Source: a virus
Virus record (IMG/VR): IMGVR_UViG_3300035170_000083
Location: 1 to 64,000 of that record
Length of the DNA stretch: 64,000 bases
Strand: one strand, 5' to 3'
A program made the position numbers and the translations under genes. Shown here in pieces: positions 30,807 through 39,085 of the stretch; position 1 is the stretch's first letter; every line of letters begins with the position of its first letter. The notes below the pieces were generated by a model that was not told where the DNA came from, made no database searches, and saw nothing but the letters and a program-made list of their open reading frames with translations.

Positions 30807-31063
30807 CAGCGTTGACCCCGAAGAAGAGCTCGCGCGGACCGCTTGCGGCGCCCGGGAACGACCTCGATCGTGATGCGGCAGACTTCGAGGCGTTCGTCTC
30901 CGACGGCGTAGTCCTTGAGCACCTCGGCCGGCGGCTTAGCCGGCGGAAGACCGGCGTAGTCGTTGAGAAACGTCGGGACCATCCAGCCGAGCGCGCCGTC
31001 GGCATAGCGACCGACGTAGCCGAAGGTGACGATGCGGTCCGATGGCTGTCGTCGCTTACCCAT
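30806..31063 (-). CDS. Small phage protein of unknown function
   Basis: 85 residues. Contains a Gly/aromatic start (VTFGYVGRYADGALGWMVP) and a basic C-terminus (PGRRKRSARALLR). Co-directional with tight overlaps on both sides. Confidence 0.55.
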   Translation of the reverse strand: MGKRRQPSDRIVTFGYVGRYADGALGWMVPTFLNDYAGLPPAKPPAEVLKDYAVGDERLEVCRITIEVVPGRRKRSARALLRGQR

Positions 31064-31637
31064 GGTCGCCGCCTTCCTCGTCGAGCGCGGCGAGCTTCAT
31101 GATGACGTCCTTGACGCGCTCGTCGGTGTACACGTCGAGCGCGTTCTCCGATGCCTCCTGCAGCTCGCGCCATAGCGGCAGTCGCGCGGCGAGGTCACGG
31201 CTTCCCTCGTCGAGGGCCTTCTTCGTGGCCTCGCGAGCTTTGTTGGCCATGGTCCGCACCTCGTCGCTCCCGCTGGCCCCGTGAATCGCCGCCATCACCA
31301 GTGCGCTGCGTACCTCTTCGTGCTCAGCCCACGACGACTGCAGGATGAGCGCCTCGCGCATCGCCGCCGCCTGGGCCTGCGTGCGGGCGTGGGCTTGAAT
31401 CTCCTCGCCGGCTCGCCGTTGCCAATCAGCGCTCTCCGCTCGGCTGCGGTCCAGCCCCGCCTCCAGCTGCGCGATACGCTCATCGGGAAGCGGCGGCGCA
31501 GCGCCGGGTCCATCGAGGTTCGGCTCGTGCGGCCCCGGACCCGGATCGATTTGCGGAAGCCCATTCGAGTCGAGGCCGCCGCGGTCCGGGTAGCACCGCA
31601 GGCAAGTGGTGTTGGCTAGGTCGTGGCGGCAGCTCAT
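31056..31637 (-). CDS. Coiled-coil protein with N-terminal Cys cluster
   Basis: 193 residues from ATG 31637. The first 20 residues have CRHD and CLRC as a small Cys/His cluster, followed by a Pro-rich linker and a long Ala/Glu/Arg helix. Organisation parallels the next gene upstream (31639-32139): an N-terminal finger plus coiled coil. Possible paralogues. Function unknown. Confidence 0.55.
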   Translation of the reverse strand: MSCRHDLANTTCLRCYPDRGGLDSNGLPQIDPGPGPHEPNLDGPGAAPPLPDERIAQLEAGLDRSRAESADWQRRAGEEIQAHARTQAQAAAMREALILQSSWAEHEEVRSALVMAAIHGASGSDEVRTMANKAREATKKALDEGSRDLAARLPLWRELQEASENALDVYTDERVKDVIMKLAALDEEGGDHG

Positions 31638-31638
31638 G

Positions 31639-32139
31639 TCACCCCTCCGGCATCTCGCGCCAGGGCTTGAGCGCGGTCTTGAGTTCGTCCAGTGCCCGCG
31701 CGGCGTCGAGGAAGTTCTTCCCGGGCTCCATGTTCTCGACCAGGCGGTCGGCGGCCCGGGCGATCTCATCCATCAGCCCGACGAACTTGCGCAGCGTCTC
31801 CGGCGTCACCCCGCCCGGATCGCCGCCGGCGAGCAGTCCGGTCGCCTCCTGCCACTCGACGGTGTGAGCGTCGAGTGCGTCCGCCGCTCTGTCACGTTCG
31901 TATCGGAGCGACACGCGGATGGAATCGGCCAGCGACGCCGTCTCGGGGTCGTCGGCTGCATCTTCGGCGGTGGTGCCGAGCGCCTTCCACGCGTCCGCAA
32001 GTTGCGCCTCGAGCTGCGCGATGCGAGCCGCGGGCCCCGCGGAGCCTCCGAAGAAGCAGCGCATGCACGGGAGCGCGTTGCCCATCGAATCGCGCTCTGG
32101 CACTGCGCCGCATTTACAGACGACGTCGCTGACGCTCAT
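31639..32139 (-). CDS. Coiled-coil protein with N-terminal Cys cluster
   Basis: 166 residues from ATG 32139. N-terminal CKCG ... CMRC, then a long Ala-rich helix with heptads (RIAQLEAQLADAWKALG). Similar layout to the neighbouring 31056-31637 product. Function unknown. Confidence 0.55.
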   Translation of the reverse strand: MSVSDVVCKCGAVPERDSMGNALPCMRCFFGGSAGPAARIAQLEAQLADAWKALGTTAEDAADDPETASLADSIRVSLRYERDRAADALDAHTVEWQEATGLLAGGDPGGVTPETLRKFVGLMDEIARAADRLVENMEPGKNFLDAARALDELKTALKPWREMPEG

Positions 32140-32696
32140 CGCCCGCCCCCGCGCCGCGCGTCGACGGCGGAGAGCTTGACGTCTAGTTCGGCGAGGGCGG
32201 GGCAGTTTGGCAGCGCGCAATAGCAAGCCTTTGCCTTCCGTGTCGCCTCGACTGCTTCCTCGAGGGCGGTAACGTATGCGCCCGCCTGCGCGCTCGTCGG
32301 GTCGGCGAGGACGGTGTCGATCTCTACCTCCAAGAGAAGCCACTCTCGCGGGCTCAATTCGTGGTCGCGCTTCACGCGCTGCAGCGCCGCGACCGCGCGG
32401 CCGAGGGCGGCTTGCGCCGCGTTGCGCTCATGAATGACGCTGAATCGGTCTTCCTCAGTCGACTTCAAATCGATTCGCAGCCGCGCGATCTCCTCCCGCG
32501 CCTGGTTGCGCTCGGCCAGCGCCTGGCTGAGGTCGCCGCGCACCGCCTCGTTCTCCTTGACCAGGTTCATCACCTGCTCCCCGGCGTCGCGCATGGCGGT
32601 CTCTAGCGCCTTGACGCGCTCGTCGACCTTCTGCTCGTGCTCGGCCATGCGCGCGTTGAACCGTTCCTCGAGCCAGTGCACCGGCTGGTCGCTCAT
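32136..32696 (-). CDS. Coiled-coil protein
   Basis: 186 residues from ATG 32696, almost entirely coiled coil (EERFNARMAEHEQKVDERVK, later LSQALAERNQAREEIARLR) with a C-terminal ACYCALPNCP Cys motif. Third in a row of helical proteins bearing small Cys clusters. Function unknown. Confidence 0.55.
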   Translation of the reverse strand: MSDQPVHWLEERFNARMAEHEQKVDERVKALETAMRDAGEQVMNLVKENEAVRGDLSQALAERNQAREEIARLRIDLKSTEEDRFSVIHERNAAQAALGRAVAALQRVKRDHELSPREWLLLEVEIDTVLADPTSAQAGAYVTALEEAVEATRKAKACYCALPNCPALAELDVKLSAVDARRGGGR

Positions 32697-33376
32697 GCTG
32701 CCCTCTGTCGTTCGGCGACGACGCGGTCGATGACTTCCGACGGCACGCGGCGCACCACGCGCGGCGCCCCCTTCGGACGTACCTCCAGCACGCCAGCCTG
32801 CGTGAGCCACCGAGCCAGCGTCATGTCGGTCAGTCCGCGGGCGCGCGCCGCGCCATTCACTGTTTCCGTCGCGTGCCAGCGCTCGACGGCGTCGTCGATC
32901 TCCAGCGGGCAAACGAAGTGGCGATGCCACGCCGCGGGACGCTCTTTTCCGCGACGCGACGGGTCGGAGATCGCCATGCGCCGCCTGACCCCCGCCCAGC
33001 GCATGATGTTGCGCAGCGTCTCGACCTCGTAGCCGGTCCGGTCGGCGGCGTCTGTGATGTACTCGAACCCTTCCGGGCATCCGGCCGTAAGGCCAAGCTG
33101 GACGCCGCGGTCATACAGGCTTTGCGGGGTTCGCCCTCCCATCTCCTCGGCGATGGCGGAGAGGCGCAAGCCGGAGTCCCAGAGCAACGCCAGCTTCTTG
33201 TCCTCGGTGGCCGTGTAGTGCTTTTTGACGCCGACGCCGAGTCGGTGCGCGCGCATTCGGATGGCGTTCCACGTCCGCCCCGGCAGCGCCGCCATGATCG
33301 CCTGCTTGTCCTGCAACGGGTAGAGCTGTCGCAACACTTCGTGCTCCGCGTCGGTCCAGTCGGGGTTCTTCGCCAT
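32693..33376 (-). CDS. Myb/SANT-like DNA-binding protein
   Basis: 227 residues. Two consecutive Myb/GcrA-like helix-turn-helix repeats: WTDAEHEVLRQLYPLQDKQ with GRTWNAIRMRAHRLG, and YTATEDKKLALLWDSG with GRTPQSLYDRGVQLG. A third HTH-like region follows near residue 180 (GLTDMTLARWLTQAGVL). Probably a regulator or a recombination accessory, adjacent to the SMC-like ATPase. Confidence 0.65.
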   Translation of the reverse strand: MAKNPDWTDAEHEVLRQLYPLQDKQAIMAALPGRTWNAIRMRAHRLGVGVKKHYTATEDKKLALLWDSGLRLSAIAEEMGGRTPQSLYDRGVQLGLTAGCPEGFEYITDAADRTGYEVETLRNIMRWAGVRRRMAISDPSRRGKERPAAWHRHFVCPLEIDDAVERWHATETVNGAARARGLTDMTLARWLTQAGVLEVRPKGAPRVVRRVPSEVIDRVVAERQRAA

Positions 33377-33378
33377 GG

Positions 33379-34692
33379 CTAGGCCAGCGGGTCCGGAAAG
33401 TCTTCGAACAGCGACGGCGCCTCCACTGCAGCCGGCGGCGAGTCCTCGGCCGCGTCGGCCTCGACCACCTCCCCGTCCTCGATGACGACGCCGACACCGA
33501 CGTCACCGTCCGTGACGCGCTCCATTACCACCTGCATGTCGTTCGCCTCGGCCCACTCGGCGACCAGGCGCATCCCATCGCTGTCCAGGAGGGAGCCGTC
33601 GCGCACGATGATGAGGCGCAGCTTCGGGTTGAGCGCCGCGCCGATGGCCAGGCAGCACCGCAGCTGCTCGGCGCTCGAGGCCTGGGAGAACGGGACGCCG
33701 TTCATGGTCACGACGTCGTCGTCGACCGAGAGCCCCGGCACGGGAAACTTGGCGCCGTCGAGCGCTTTGGCCTTTGCGGCATCGATGTCCGCGATGGCCT
33801 TTGTCAGCTTGGCAGCGGCGCTCTCCCGCGCCTCGAGCTCTGCCGCCTTGGCCGCGCGTGCCTTCTTCGCCCGCACGGCGCCGTTGGTTTGCTCGGCCGT
33901 CTGCATCTTGGCAGCGATGGCATCGAAGTCGAGCGGCGCGATGGCCCGGATGGCCATGGTCGCGATATCAACATCGGCCTCGGCTCTGCTCAGACGCTCC
34001 TGGGCATCGGCAAGTCGACGCTGAGCTTCTTCGACCGCGACCTTGCACGCCGTCGCATGGTGGACGGCATCACGGTGGTCTCGGCGGACTCGCTCGTTCG
34101 CCGCGTGCTGGTCGGATGCGGCCTTGTGCTCCTTGGCCAGGTCGGACAGCGACACTTCTTCGTCCGGGGCGTCGACCTCGGGCATGCCAGCGAGCTGCCC
34201 CTTGAGCTTGGTCACGTCGCGGTTGACGTCGGTGCGGCTTTCGAAGTGCTTCTTCCGCTCGGCGTCCAGCTTCGACGTGTCGAGCCCCACCAGCGTGCGC
34301 AGCATCTGCGCCTGCTTCTTCGGGTCCATCCGCGAGAACTCGAGCGGGTCGAAATTCAGCTGACCGACCGCCGCGTCCAGCACTGACTGCGGCGAGGGAT
34401 AGCGCGCCCCGTCCTTCGACTCTACGACGAGGGTGGACTTGCCGTCGGCGGAAAACTTCCGCGTGACGAGGATGTCGCCCAGGTCGAGGACGACGGTCGC
34501 CTTATCGGCGCCGTCGAGCACCGGCTTCTGCGGCGCCGCGTCCTTGCCGCCCAGCGCCGCCTGGATCGCGTCGAGCACCGACGACTTCCCCGCGCCGTTC
34601 CGGCCGGAGATGACCGCCAGCGTCGGGTCCGGCTGGATGCGCACCGCCTTCAAACGCTTGAACTTCTCGGCGCGTAGCTCGATGACTCGCAT
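33379..34692 (-). CDS. SMC/Rad50-like ATPase (AAA_23)
   Basis: 437 residues. Walker A GRNGAGKSS (about 30-38), a central coiled coil (about 160-300), and a C-terminal ABC-type half with FSQASSAEQLR and LRLIIVRDGSLLDSDG. The Walker B acidic pair is atypical (VRDG). The layout is that of a small Rad50/RecF-type ATPase, usually paired in phages with the exonuclease next door. Likely role in end processing for recombination. Confidence 0.8.
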   Translation of the reverse strand: MRVIELRAEKFKRLKAVRIQPDPTLAVISGRNGAGKSSVLDAIQAALGGKDAAPQKPVLDGADKATVVLDLGDILVTRKFSADGKSTLVVESKDGARYPSPQSVLDAAVGQLNFDPLEFSRMDPKKQAQMLRTLVGLDTSKLDAERKKHFESRTDVNRDVTKLKGQLAGMPEVDAPDEEVSLSDLAKEHKAASDQHAANERVRRDHRDAVHHATACKVAVEEAQRRLADAQERLSRAEADVDIATMAIRAIAPLDFDAIAAKMQTAEQTNGAVRAKKARAAKAAELEARESAAAKLTKAIADIDAAKAKALDGAKFPVPGLSVDDDVVTMNGVPFSQASSAEQLRCCLAIGAALNPKLRLIIVRDGSLLDSDGMRLVAEWAEANDMQVVMERVTDGDVGVGVVIEDGEVVEADAAEDSPPAAVEAPSLFEDFPDPLA

Positions 34693-34786
34693 CGTTCGTT
34701 CTCCTAAAGCGCGCAGCGACGCGGCCGCAGGCCAGGGGGAGAGAGGAGGGGGCTCTCCGCCCGCGGCCGCGTCGAGCGCACAGCTG

Positions 34787-35944
34787 TTACCCGGCGGACT
34801 TGACCGCCGTGACCTGAGCCTTGTGGGACTTCCGCAAGCCGCCGGCCTTCGCGATGCCGGCCAGCAGCTTTTCCTCGAGCGATTTCATGGTCTGCCCGGT
34901 CGCCTTCGCCGGGCCCCGCACCGCTTCGTGCAGCGCATTCTTCGAGACCTTGCGCGTGACGCTGCGGTCGGCGATCTCCGCGCCCAGCTGCTCGCGCAGA
35001 ACGTCGTACGCCACTTTCTCATCCAGGCTTTCCCGAGAGACCATCACCTGCTTGACGACGCGGCCGTCGGGCAGGCGGATGGGGTCCTCGACCGCCCAGT
35101 CGCGCAGCTGCGCGTCCATCATGTCGAGCACGGGGCGCACGCGCTCGAGCAGCATCCAGGCCGTGGCGCGGTCCTCGCGGGCCAGCGGCGCGCCCGTCTG
35201 CAGCTGCACCAGCTCGCCCACCAGGTTGCGGTAGCCGGGGCAGTGGTCCTTGCTCTCGCAGAACCGGCACCAGGGCCCGCGCGACACGTCCGGCACCGGG
35301 GCCGCGTTCGCCGCCGCCGCCTGGAGGCGCGCCAGCAGCGCCACCAGCTCATCGGCGATGTCGTCCAGGTCGAAGGCGTCGAGCTCTGCCGTCTCCTCGA
35401 AGATGTCCCCGGACTCCTTGAGGTACCAGAAGGAGATGCGGGCCTTCGACAGGCCGAGGACCCGGCACGCGCACAACGCCAGAAACCGTAGCTGCCAGGC
35501 GCGCTTCGCGGGGCCGAGGTTATAGAAGCCCGTCTTCCAGTCGATGACGATGACGGTGTCGCCGGCGACGCCCACCAGGTCGGCCGTGCCTGGGACCTCA
35601 TGCGCCTGGAGCCCGTGCTCCTTGTAGCGCCGGCCGATGTTGTAGCCGAGGATGCGCGCCGTCCCCGTCCGCGGGTCGTAGGCGTAGGCCACCTCGAGGT
35701 GGCCGCCCTCGGGCAGGCGATCGAGCCGCAGGTTCTCGCAGAACACGCGATGCTCCGCGTCCTCTGGAATCGCGGCAAGCGCCGCCCCTTCCCCCTCCGC
35801 TCGGGCGCAGACGATGAAGTCGTGCACCGCGATTCCGAGCAGCGCCGCCGCCGACGAGACGTCCATCACCCGCGGCAGGAAGTGCGACGGGGGGCAATTA
35901 TCCGCGCGGTCGAGCGACGATGCCGATGGCATGTGAAAGGTCAT
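34787..35944 (-). CDS. PD-(D/E)XK exonuclease (DUF2800/Cas4-like)
   Basis: 385 residues. Nuclease motif GTADLVGVAGDTVIVIDWKTG gives the Asp ... Asp-x-Lys catalytic set; a later CRFCESKDHC with upstream Cys residues fits an iron-sulphur or zinc cluster as in Cas4/AddB-like nucleases. Together with the SMC-like ATPase and the next protein it forms a recombination module. Start at ATG 35944. Confidence 0.8.
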   Translation of the reverse strand: MTFHMPSASSLDRADNCPPSHFLPRVMDVSSAAALLGIAVHDFIVCARAEGEGAALAAIPEDAEHRVFCENLRLDRLPEGGHLEVAYAYDPRTGTARILGYNIGRRYKEHGLQAHEVPGTADLVGVAGDTVIVIDWKTGFYNLGPAKRAWQLRFLALCACRVLGLSKARISFWYLKESGDIFEETAELDAFDLDDIADELVALLARLQAAAANAAPVPDVSRGPWCRFCESKDHCPGYRNLVGELVQLQTGAPLAREDRATAWMLLERVRPVLDMMDAQLRDWAVEDPIRLPDGRVVKQVMVSRESLDEKVAYDVLREQLGAEIADRSVTRKVSKNALHEAVRGPAKATGQTMKSLEEKLLAGIAKAGGLRKSHKAQVTAVKSAG

Positions 35945-35947
35945 GCG

Positions 35948-37021
35948 TCAGCTCGCCTTCGGCGCGTGCTTCTTGCAGCGGTAGCCGAAGCCCGAGTACC
36001 TGACGCCCTCGTTGGTGCAGCACTCGCCGCTCACGCCGTCGGACCAAAGGCACTGCCCGCTGTCCTCTTCCTTCTGGTTGCCAGCCGGCGCGTCCGCCTT
36101 CGGGGCCGACGCCAGGGCGGCCTTCACGCGATCGCAGGCCACCCTGTAGGCCTCGGCGACGCTCGCGCGTTGCGGTCCGGGTGGCAACGTCAGGCTCTCC
36201 CCGCGGATACCGGTCAGCTGCTCGAGCGTGGTCGCGTTCTCGGACTCCTTGAGAAGACGCTTGACGACGGCGTCGACGTCGGGCTGCGGCTCCTTCGCCG
36301 GCGTCGTGGGCGCGGCATCCGTCGCCGGCTTCATGTCGAGCACCACCTTGGCGGGGGAGGCTTTCTCCCATGACCGCTCCTGGTCGGCGGCCCCGATCAT
36401 GTCGTCGGGGAAGTCCTCCAGATCCTGATGGAAGAGGTTGCTCGTGCGGGTCACGCCGAGGACGGCGTGCACCAGCGACCGCTTGCACGCCATCTTCTCG
36501 ATGGTGTTGACCAGCGTGTAGATGTCCTCGTTGGGCAGCCGAAACTTGACGTAAGTCGAGTTGTTGCGGCCGTTGAATTCCTTCGACTTCAGCGTTCGCT
36601 TGTCGATGCCGTTGGGGACCTGATTGTCGTAGACCCAGCGCCACGCATAGCGGTCTTCCTTGCTGTTGCAGGAACCGAGGCCGATGCCAGCGAATGCTCC
36701 GCCCCGCCGTGTCAGTCGGCAGCGCTTCCGGTAGAAGAAGAACGGCCTGTCCCAGTCCTGGACGGTCTCCGCGTCCTCGTACTCGAAGGCGAGAGAGTAG
36801 ATTTCGCAGAGCTTCTGCGCCCCCGGCTGGTAGAGCGTCCGCTTTTCCGTGCCCGGAATGACGCCGTAGTCGATGCCGTCCTTCATCGTCTCGGAGACGA
36901 AGGCCTGCAGCTCCTGTAGCCGCTTCAGCGACTCCGCCGGACTGCAGTGCATGGCGAGCCCCAACGGCTCGGGCTGCGCAATCAACTGCTGCTGCGGAAT
37001 CACTGCCAACTCACCGCCCAT
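35948..37021 (-). CDS. Probable single-strand annealing protein
   Basis: 357 residues from ATG 37021 with AGAGGGG upstream. MKDGIDYGVIPGTEKRTLYQ and PGAQKLCEIY, then KMACKRSLVHAVLGVTRTSN match a phage family (commonly uncharacterised) that sits beside exonucleases and behaves like annealing proteins. A Pro/Ala linker leads to a C-terminal Cys cluster (GECCTNEG ... GYRCKKHA) that may bind zinc. The recombinase function is inferred from context. Confidence 0.6.
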   Translation of the reverse strand: MGGELAVIPQQQLIAQPEPLGLAMHCSPAESLKRLQELQAFVSETMKDGIDYGVIPGTEKRTLYQPGAQKLCEIYSLAFEYEDAETVQDWDRPFFFYRKRCRLTRRGGAFAGIGLGSCNSKEDRYAWRWVYDNQVPNGIDKRTLKSKEFNGRNNSTYVKFRLPNEDIYTLVNTIEKMACKRSLVHAVLGVTRTSNLFHQDLEDFPDDMIGAADQERSWEKASPAKVVLDMKPATDAAPTTPAKEPQPDVDAVVKRLLKESENATTLEQLTGIRGESLTLPPGPQRASVAEAYRVACDRVKAALASAPKADAPAGNQKEEDSGQCLWSDGVSGECCTNEGVRYSGFGYRCKKHAPKAS

Positions 37022-37050
37022 GGTCGTTTCCCCTCTTCTCTCGTCGGTCT

Positions 37051-37233
37051 CTATCGAACCCAGGCGCTCGCGCATGTCATCGCGTCGGCCGACTGCGTGG
37101 CGAGCACGTACAGCACCCCGGCGACGGCCATGACCGCGAAGCAGATGCCGGCAATCACCGCGCTCGCCTCGCGCGACCGCTCCCGGTGCGTGTCGTAGTG
37201 CTCGCTACCCGTCGTGATCTTCGGCGGCTCCAT
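37051..37233 (-). CDS. Small membrane protein
   Basis: 60 residues from ATG 37233, which follows AAGGAGGGGG, the strongest SD in the window; ATG 37251 is the in-frame alternative. One transmembrane segment (AVIAGICFAVMAVAGVLYVL) near the middle. Unknown role in the early operon. Confidence 0.55.
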   Translation of the reverse strand: MEPPKITTGSEHYDTHRERSREASAVIAGICFAVMAVAGVLYVLATQSADAMTCASAWVR

Positions 37234-37250
37234 GTCCCCCTCCTTCGCCA

Positions 37251-37775
37251 TCACGCTTCGCCCTTGATGACCGTCAGGTGGTTCCCTTGCTGCGCGCGTT
37301 GCGTATGCTGGACGTCTTCGTCGAGGAGCATCCGCAGCTGTTCGATGTGCGCCTTGCCGACGACAACCTGCATCACCCGCACGGAGTTCGCGGCGACCAT
37401 CGACCCCCACAGCCCGCGCTTCCGGGTCCAGTTCTGCAGATGGACCAGCAGGCCGTTGGCCCGCTCGAGCAGGTCCACCACGTCCCGCACGAGGCGGGCT
37501 CCCTCCCGGTACTCAGGAGCGGAGCCACACATAGGGCAGGGCAGGGCGTCGTCTTTCACGACCGCCTGGCAATGCCAGCAGGGCCGTCCGTCTGCCACCG
37601 CGGCGCTGGCACGGGCCTCGACGGCGGCCCGCACTTCCTCGAGAGCGGCCACCGCCGCGGGCTCGCTGTTGTTCCGCGCGAGGGCGCTGTCGATGAGCAG
37701 CGTCACGGCGTGCCGCTCGAACGCCATCGCGACACGGGTGTCGGCATGCTTGTCGGCGGTCTTGACGGTTCCACT
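37251..37775 (-). CDS. Helical protein with a zinc ribbon
   Basis: 174 residues from GTG 37775, chosen because AGGAGG lies 7 nt upstream. The middle carries CWHCQAVVKDDALPCPMCG, a four-Cys ribbon, inside helical arms. Near the start of the leftward operon. No family recognised. Confidence 0.55.
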   Translation of the reverse strand, partial: SGTVKTADKHADTRVAMAFERHAVTLLIDSALARNNSEPAAVAALEEVRAAVEARASAAVADGRPCWHCQAVVKDDALPCPMCGSAPEYREGARLVRDVVDLLERANGLLVHLQNWTRKRGLWGSMVAANSVRVMQVVVGKAHIEQLRMLLDEDVQHTQRAQQGNHLTVIKGEA

Positions 37776-37789
37776 CACGATGAGGCCTC

Positions 37790-37966
37790 CTACTTCCCGA
37801 ACGCCCACAGGGCGTCCAACTCGACGTCGGCGGCGCAGTCGCAGCCGTCGCTCTCGCCCTCCAGAACGGGCGTCCGCAGAGGGCCCTCAATCACCTCCGC
37901 GCAAACGTCCGAGCAGTAGTCCTCGTCGGTGAGCTTGCGGCAGTCGGGATTCGAGCACTCGAACAT
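37790..37966 (-). CDS. Small acidic Cys-rich protein, first gene of the leftward operon
   Basis: 58 residues, ATG 37966 with AGGGAGGGACGG before it. Six Cys in the set CSNPDC, YCSDVC and CDC suggest a small zinc-binding protein. It is acidic (Asp/Glu-rich). It is the promoter-proximal gene downstream of the operator pair at 38027-38073. Confidence 0.55.
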   Translation of the reverse strand: MFECSNPDCRKLTDEDYCSDVCAEVIEGPLRTPVLEGESDGCDCAADVELDALWAFGK

Positions 37967-38023
37967 CCGTCCCTCCCTCGCGCCCGACGCGTCCTGAGAA
38001 GGAAGTGCGTCGGGACGAATGCG

Positions 38024-38051
38024 AGAGTAGCAGTTTGCTACTTTCGGTCAA
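38024..38051 (-). promoter_or_regulatory. Candidate leftward early promoter
   Basis: On the minus strand TTGACC (38051-38046), a 16-nt spacer and TACTCT (38029-38024) precede the first gene of the leftward operon by about 60 nt. Operator O_L1 covers the spacer and -10. Confidence 0.45.
38027..38041. promoter_or_regulatory. Repressor operator O_L1
   Basis: GTAGCAGTTTGCTAC is a perfect 6-bp palindrome with a 3-nt centre. It lies between the -35 and -10 of the likely leftward promoter and matches the operators near the repressor. Confidence 0.75.
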
Positions 38052-38058
38052 GCAGAAA

Positions 38059-38073
38059 GTAGCGAAATGCTAC
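38059..38073. promoter_or_regulatory. Repressor operator O_L2
   Basis: GTAGCGAAATGCTAC, a 5-bp palindrome with a 5-nt centre, 32 bp from O_L1 (start to start), three helical turns. Confidence 0.75.
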
Positions 38074-38181
38074 TCACGTTATGAGCGCAGAAGCGTGAGG
38101 CCGCGCACTCGCGTGCGGCGTTATGTCGCATGGACGTAAGGGCCCGATTTGCGCTAGAGATTCAGCGACAGGGAGGAGGAC

Positions 38182-38595
38182 ATGCAGTTATTGCTCATCA
38201 TCCCGGACGGTGATGTTCGCGAGGCCCTACGCGTCCGACTTGGCGAAGGCAACATCCTCCGGGCAGGCGACTACAACTATGGCGTCGTACTCGCGGAGCA
38301 AAGCTGCCCGACGGAGATCGTGCTCTGGTCACCGAGGGGTCCGAACGCCCATGCAGTCGACGCACTGAGGCGGCTTCAGCGACTGCACCGCGGCGCGCGC
38401 TACATCGTGATGACGCCCGAGGTTACGAAGGCAGGAGTGGCGGTCTTCTGCGACCACTTCGATGTCGAGGCCTACGTCGTCGACACCAACATCGAGCTGG
38501 TGGCCAACAAGATCTTGGGTGTTCCCGAAATCGTCGAAGGGGGCCGCCCTCCGCCTAGGTTTCGCTCGAACGGCTCTTCGTTCCCGCGGAACTAG
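38182..38595 (+). CDS. Receiver-like fold protein lacking the phosphoacceptor
   Basis: 137 residues with GGGAGGAGGAC ahead of the ATG. The succession of strands and helices (LLLIIPDGDVREALRVRLGE; EIVLWSPRG; YIVMTPEV; VEAYVVDTNIELVANKI) resembles a CheY-like receiver. The acceptor-Asp position at the end of strand 3 appears to be Trp/Ser, so phosphorylation is unlikely. It is convergent with the repressor and overlaps its 3' end by 41 nt. The fold is inferred. Confidence 0.45.
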   Translation: MQLLLIIPDGDVREALRVRLGEGNILRAGDYNYGVVLAEQSCPTEIVLWSPRGPNAHAVDALRRLQRLHRGARYIVMTPEVTKAGVAVFCDHFDVEAYVVDTNIELVANKILGVPEIVEGGRPPPRFRSNGSSFPRN

Positions 38596-39046
38596 ATGGC
38601 CGCCGCTGCGCCGGCGACTTCTTCACTAAGCTACCGTCGGGGTCCACGGCTTCGTATCCCGTCGACTTCGGCTTGGCGCCCAGCGGCGGAAGAGGCAGCT
38701 CGCCGCGTTCATCGAGCCCATCGTAGAGGGCCTTCACTTCGTTAAGTAGCATCCGCAAGCTGAGCTTATTGAAGGTCTTTGCGAGCGCCATCAGGTTCTC
38801 GGTGCTCATGGACTGGCGTCCGTTCTCCATGTGCACGATGGAGATACGGTTGATGCCGCTCTCGGTCGCCAGCTCGGTCTGATTCCAGCCCTCGCCTTTT
38901 CTCCGACGAATCATCCACTCGATCAGTAGACGACTGAAGTCGTCCAGCGGCCCCTGCCGGCGCTGGGTCTTCCCCTTCTTCCGTGGCTCCGAGGCGGACA
39001 ACGGGTCTCCTGTCGTCCACGGTACCAGCGAAGTAGCAAATTGCAT
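38555..39046 (-). CDS. XRE-family prophage repressor
   Basis: 163 residues. A helix-turn-helix of XRE type (WNQTELATESGINRISIVHM, ENGRQSMSTENLMALAKTFN) in the middle, after a basic N-terminal arm. No S24 peptidase domain, so it is not a LexA/CI-type self-cleaving repressor. Its start codon lies inside an operator-like repeat, implying autoregulation. It keeps the lysogenic state by binding GTAGC-N5-GCTAC sites; binding is inferred. Confidence 0.8.
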   Translation of the reverse strand: MQFATSLVPWTTGDPLSASEPRKKGKTQRRQGPLDDFSRLLIEWMIRRRKGEGWNQTELATESGINRISIVHMENGRQSMSTENLMALAKTFNKLSLRMLLNEVKALYDGLDERGELPLPPLGAKPKSTGYEAVDPDGSLVKKSPAQRRPSSSAGTKSRSSET

Positions 39047-39047
39047 C
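39033..39047. promoter_or_regulatory. Repressor operator, overlapping the repressor start
   Basis: GTAGCAAATTGCATC: left half exact, right half degenerate. It covers the repressor ATG (39046-39044 on the minus strand). Confidence 0.55.
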
Positions 39048-39062
39048 TAATTCCCCGTGGTT

Positions 39063-39077
39063 GTAGCGACACGTAAC
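39063..39077. promoter_or_regulatory. Repressor operator, weak central copy
   Basis: GTAGCGACACGTAAC: exact left half, right half two mismatches. It begins 30 bp after the copy at 39033 and 32 bp before the copy at 39095. Confidence 0.45.
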
Positions 39078-39085
39078 AACGATGC

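Noticed and set aside
37051-37410. Longer minus-strand gene of 119 codons
   Set aside because: The upstream part is Arg-rich shadow of the zinc-ribbon gene; a strong SD marks ATG 37233 (or 37251) as the start.
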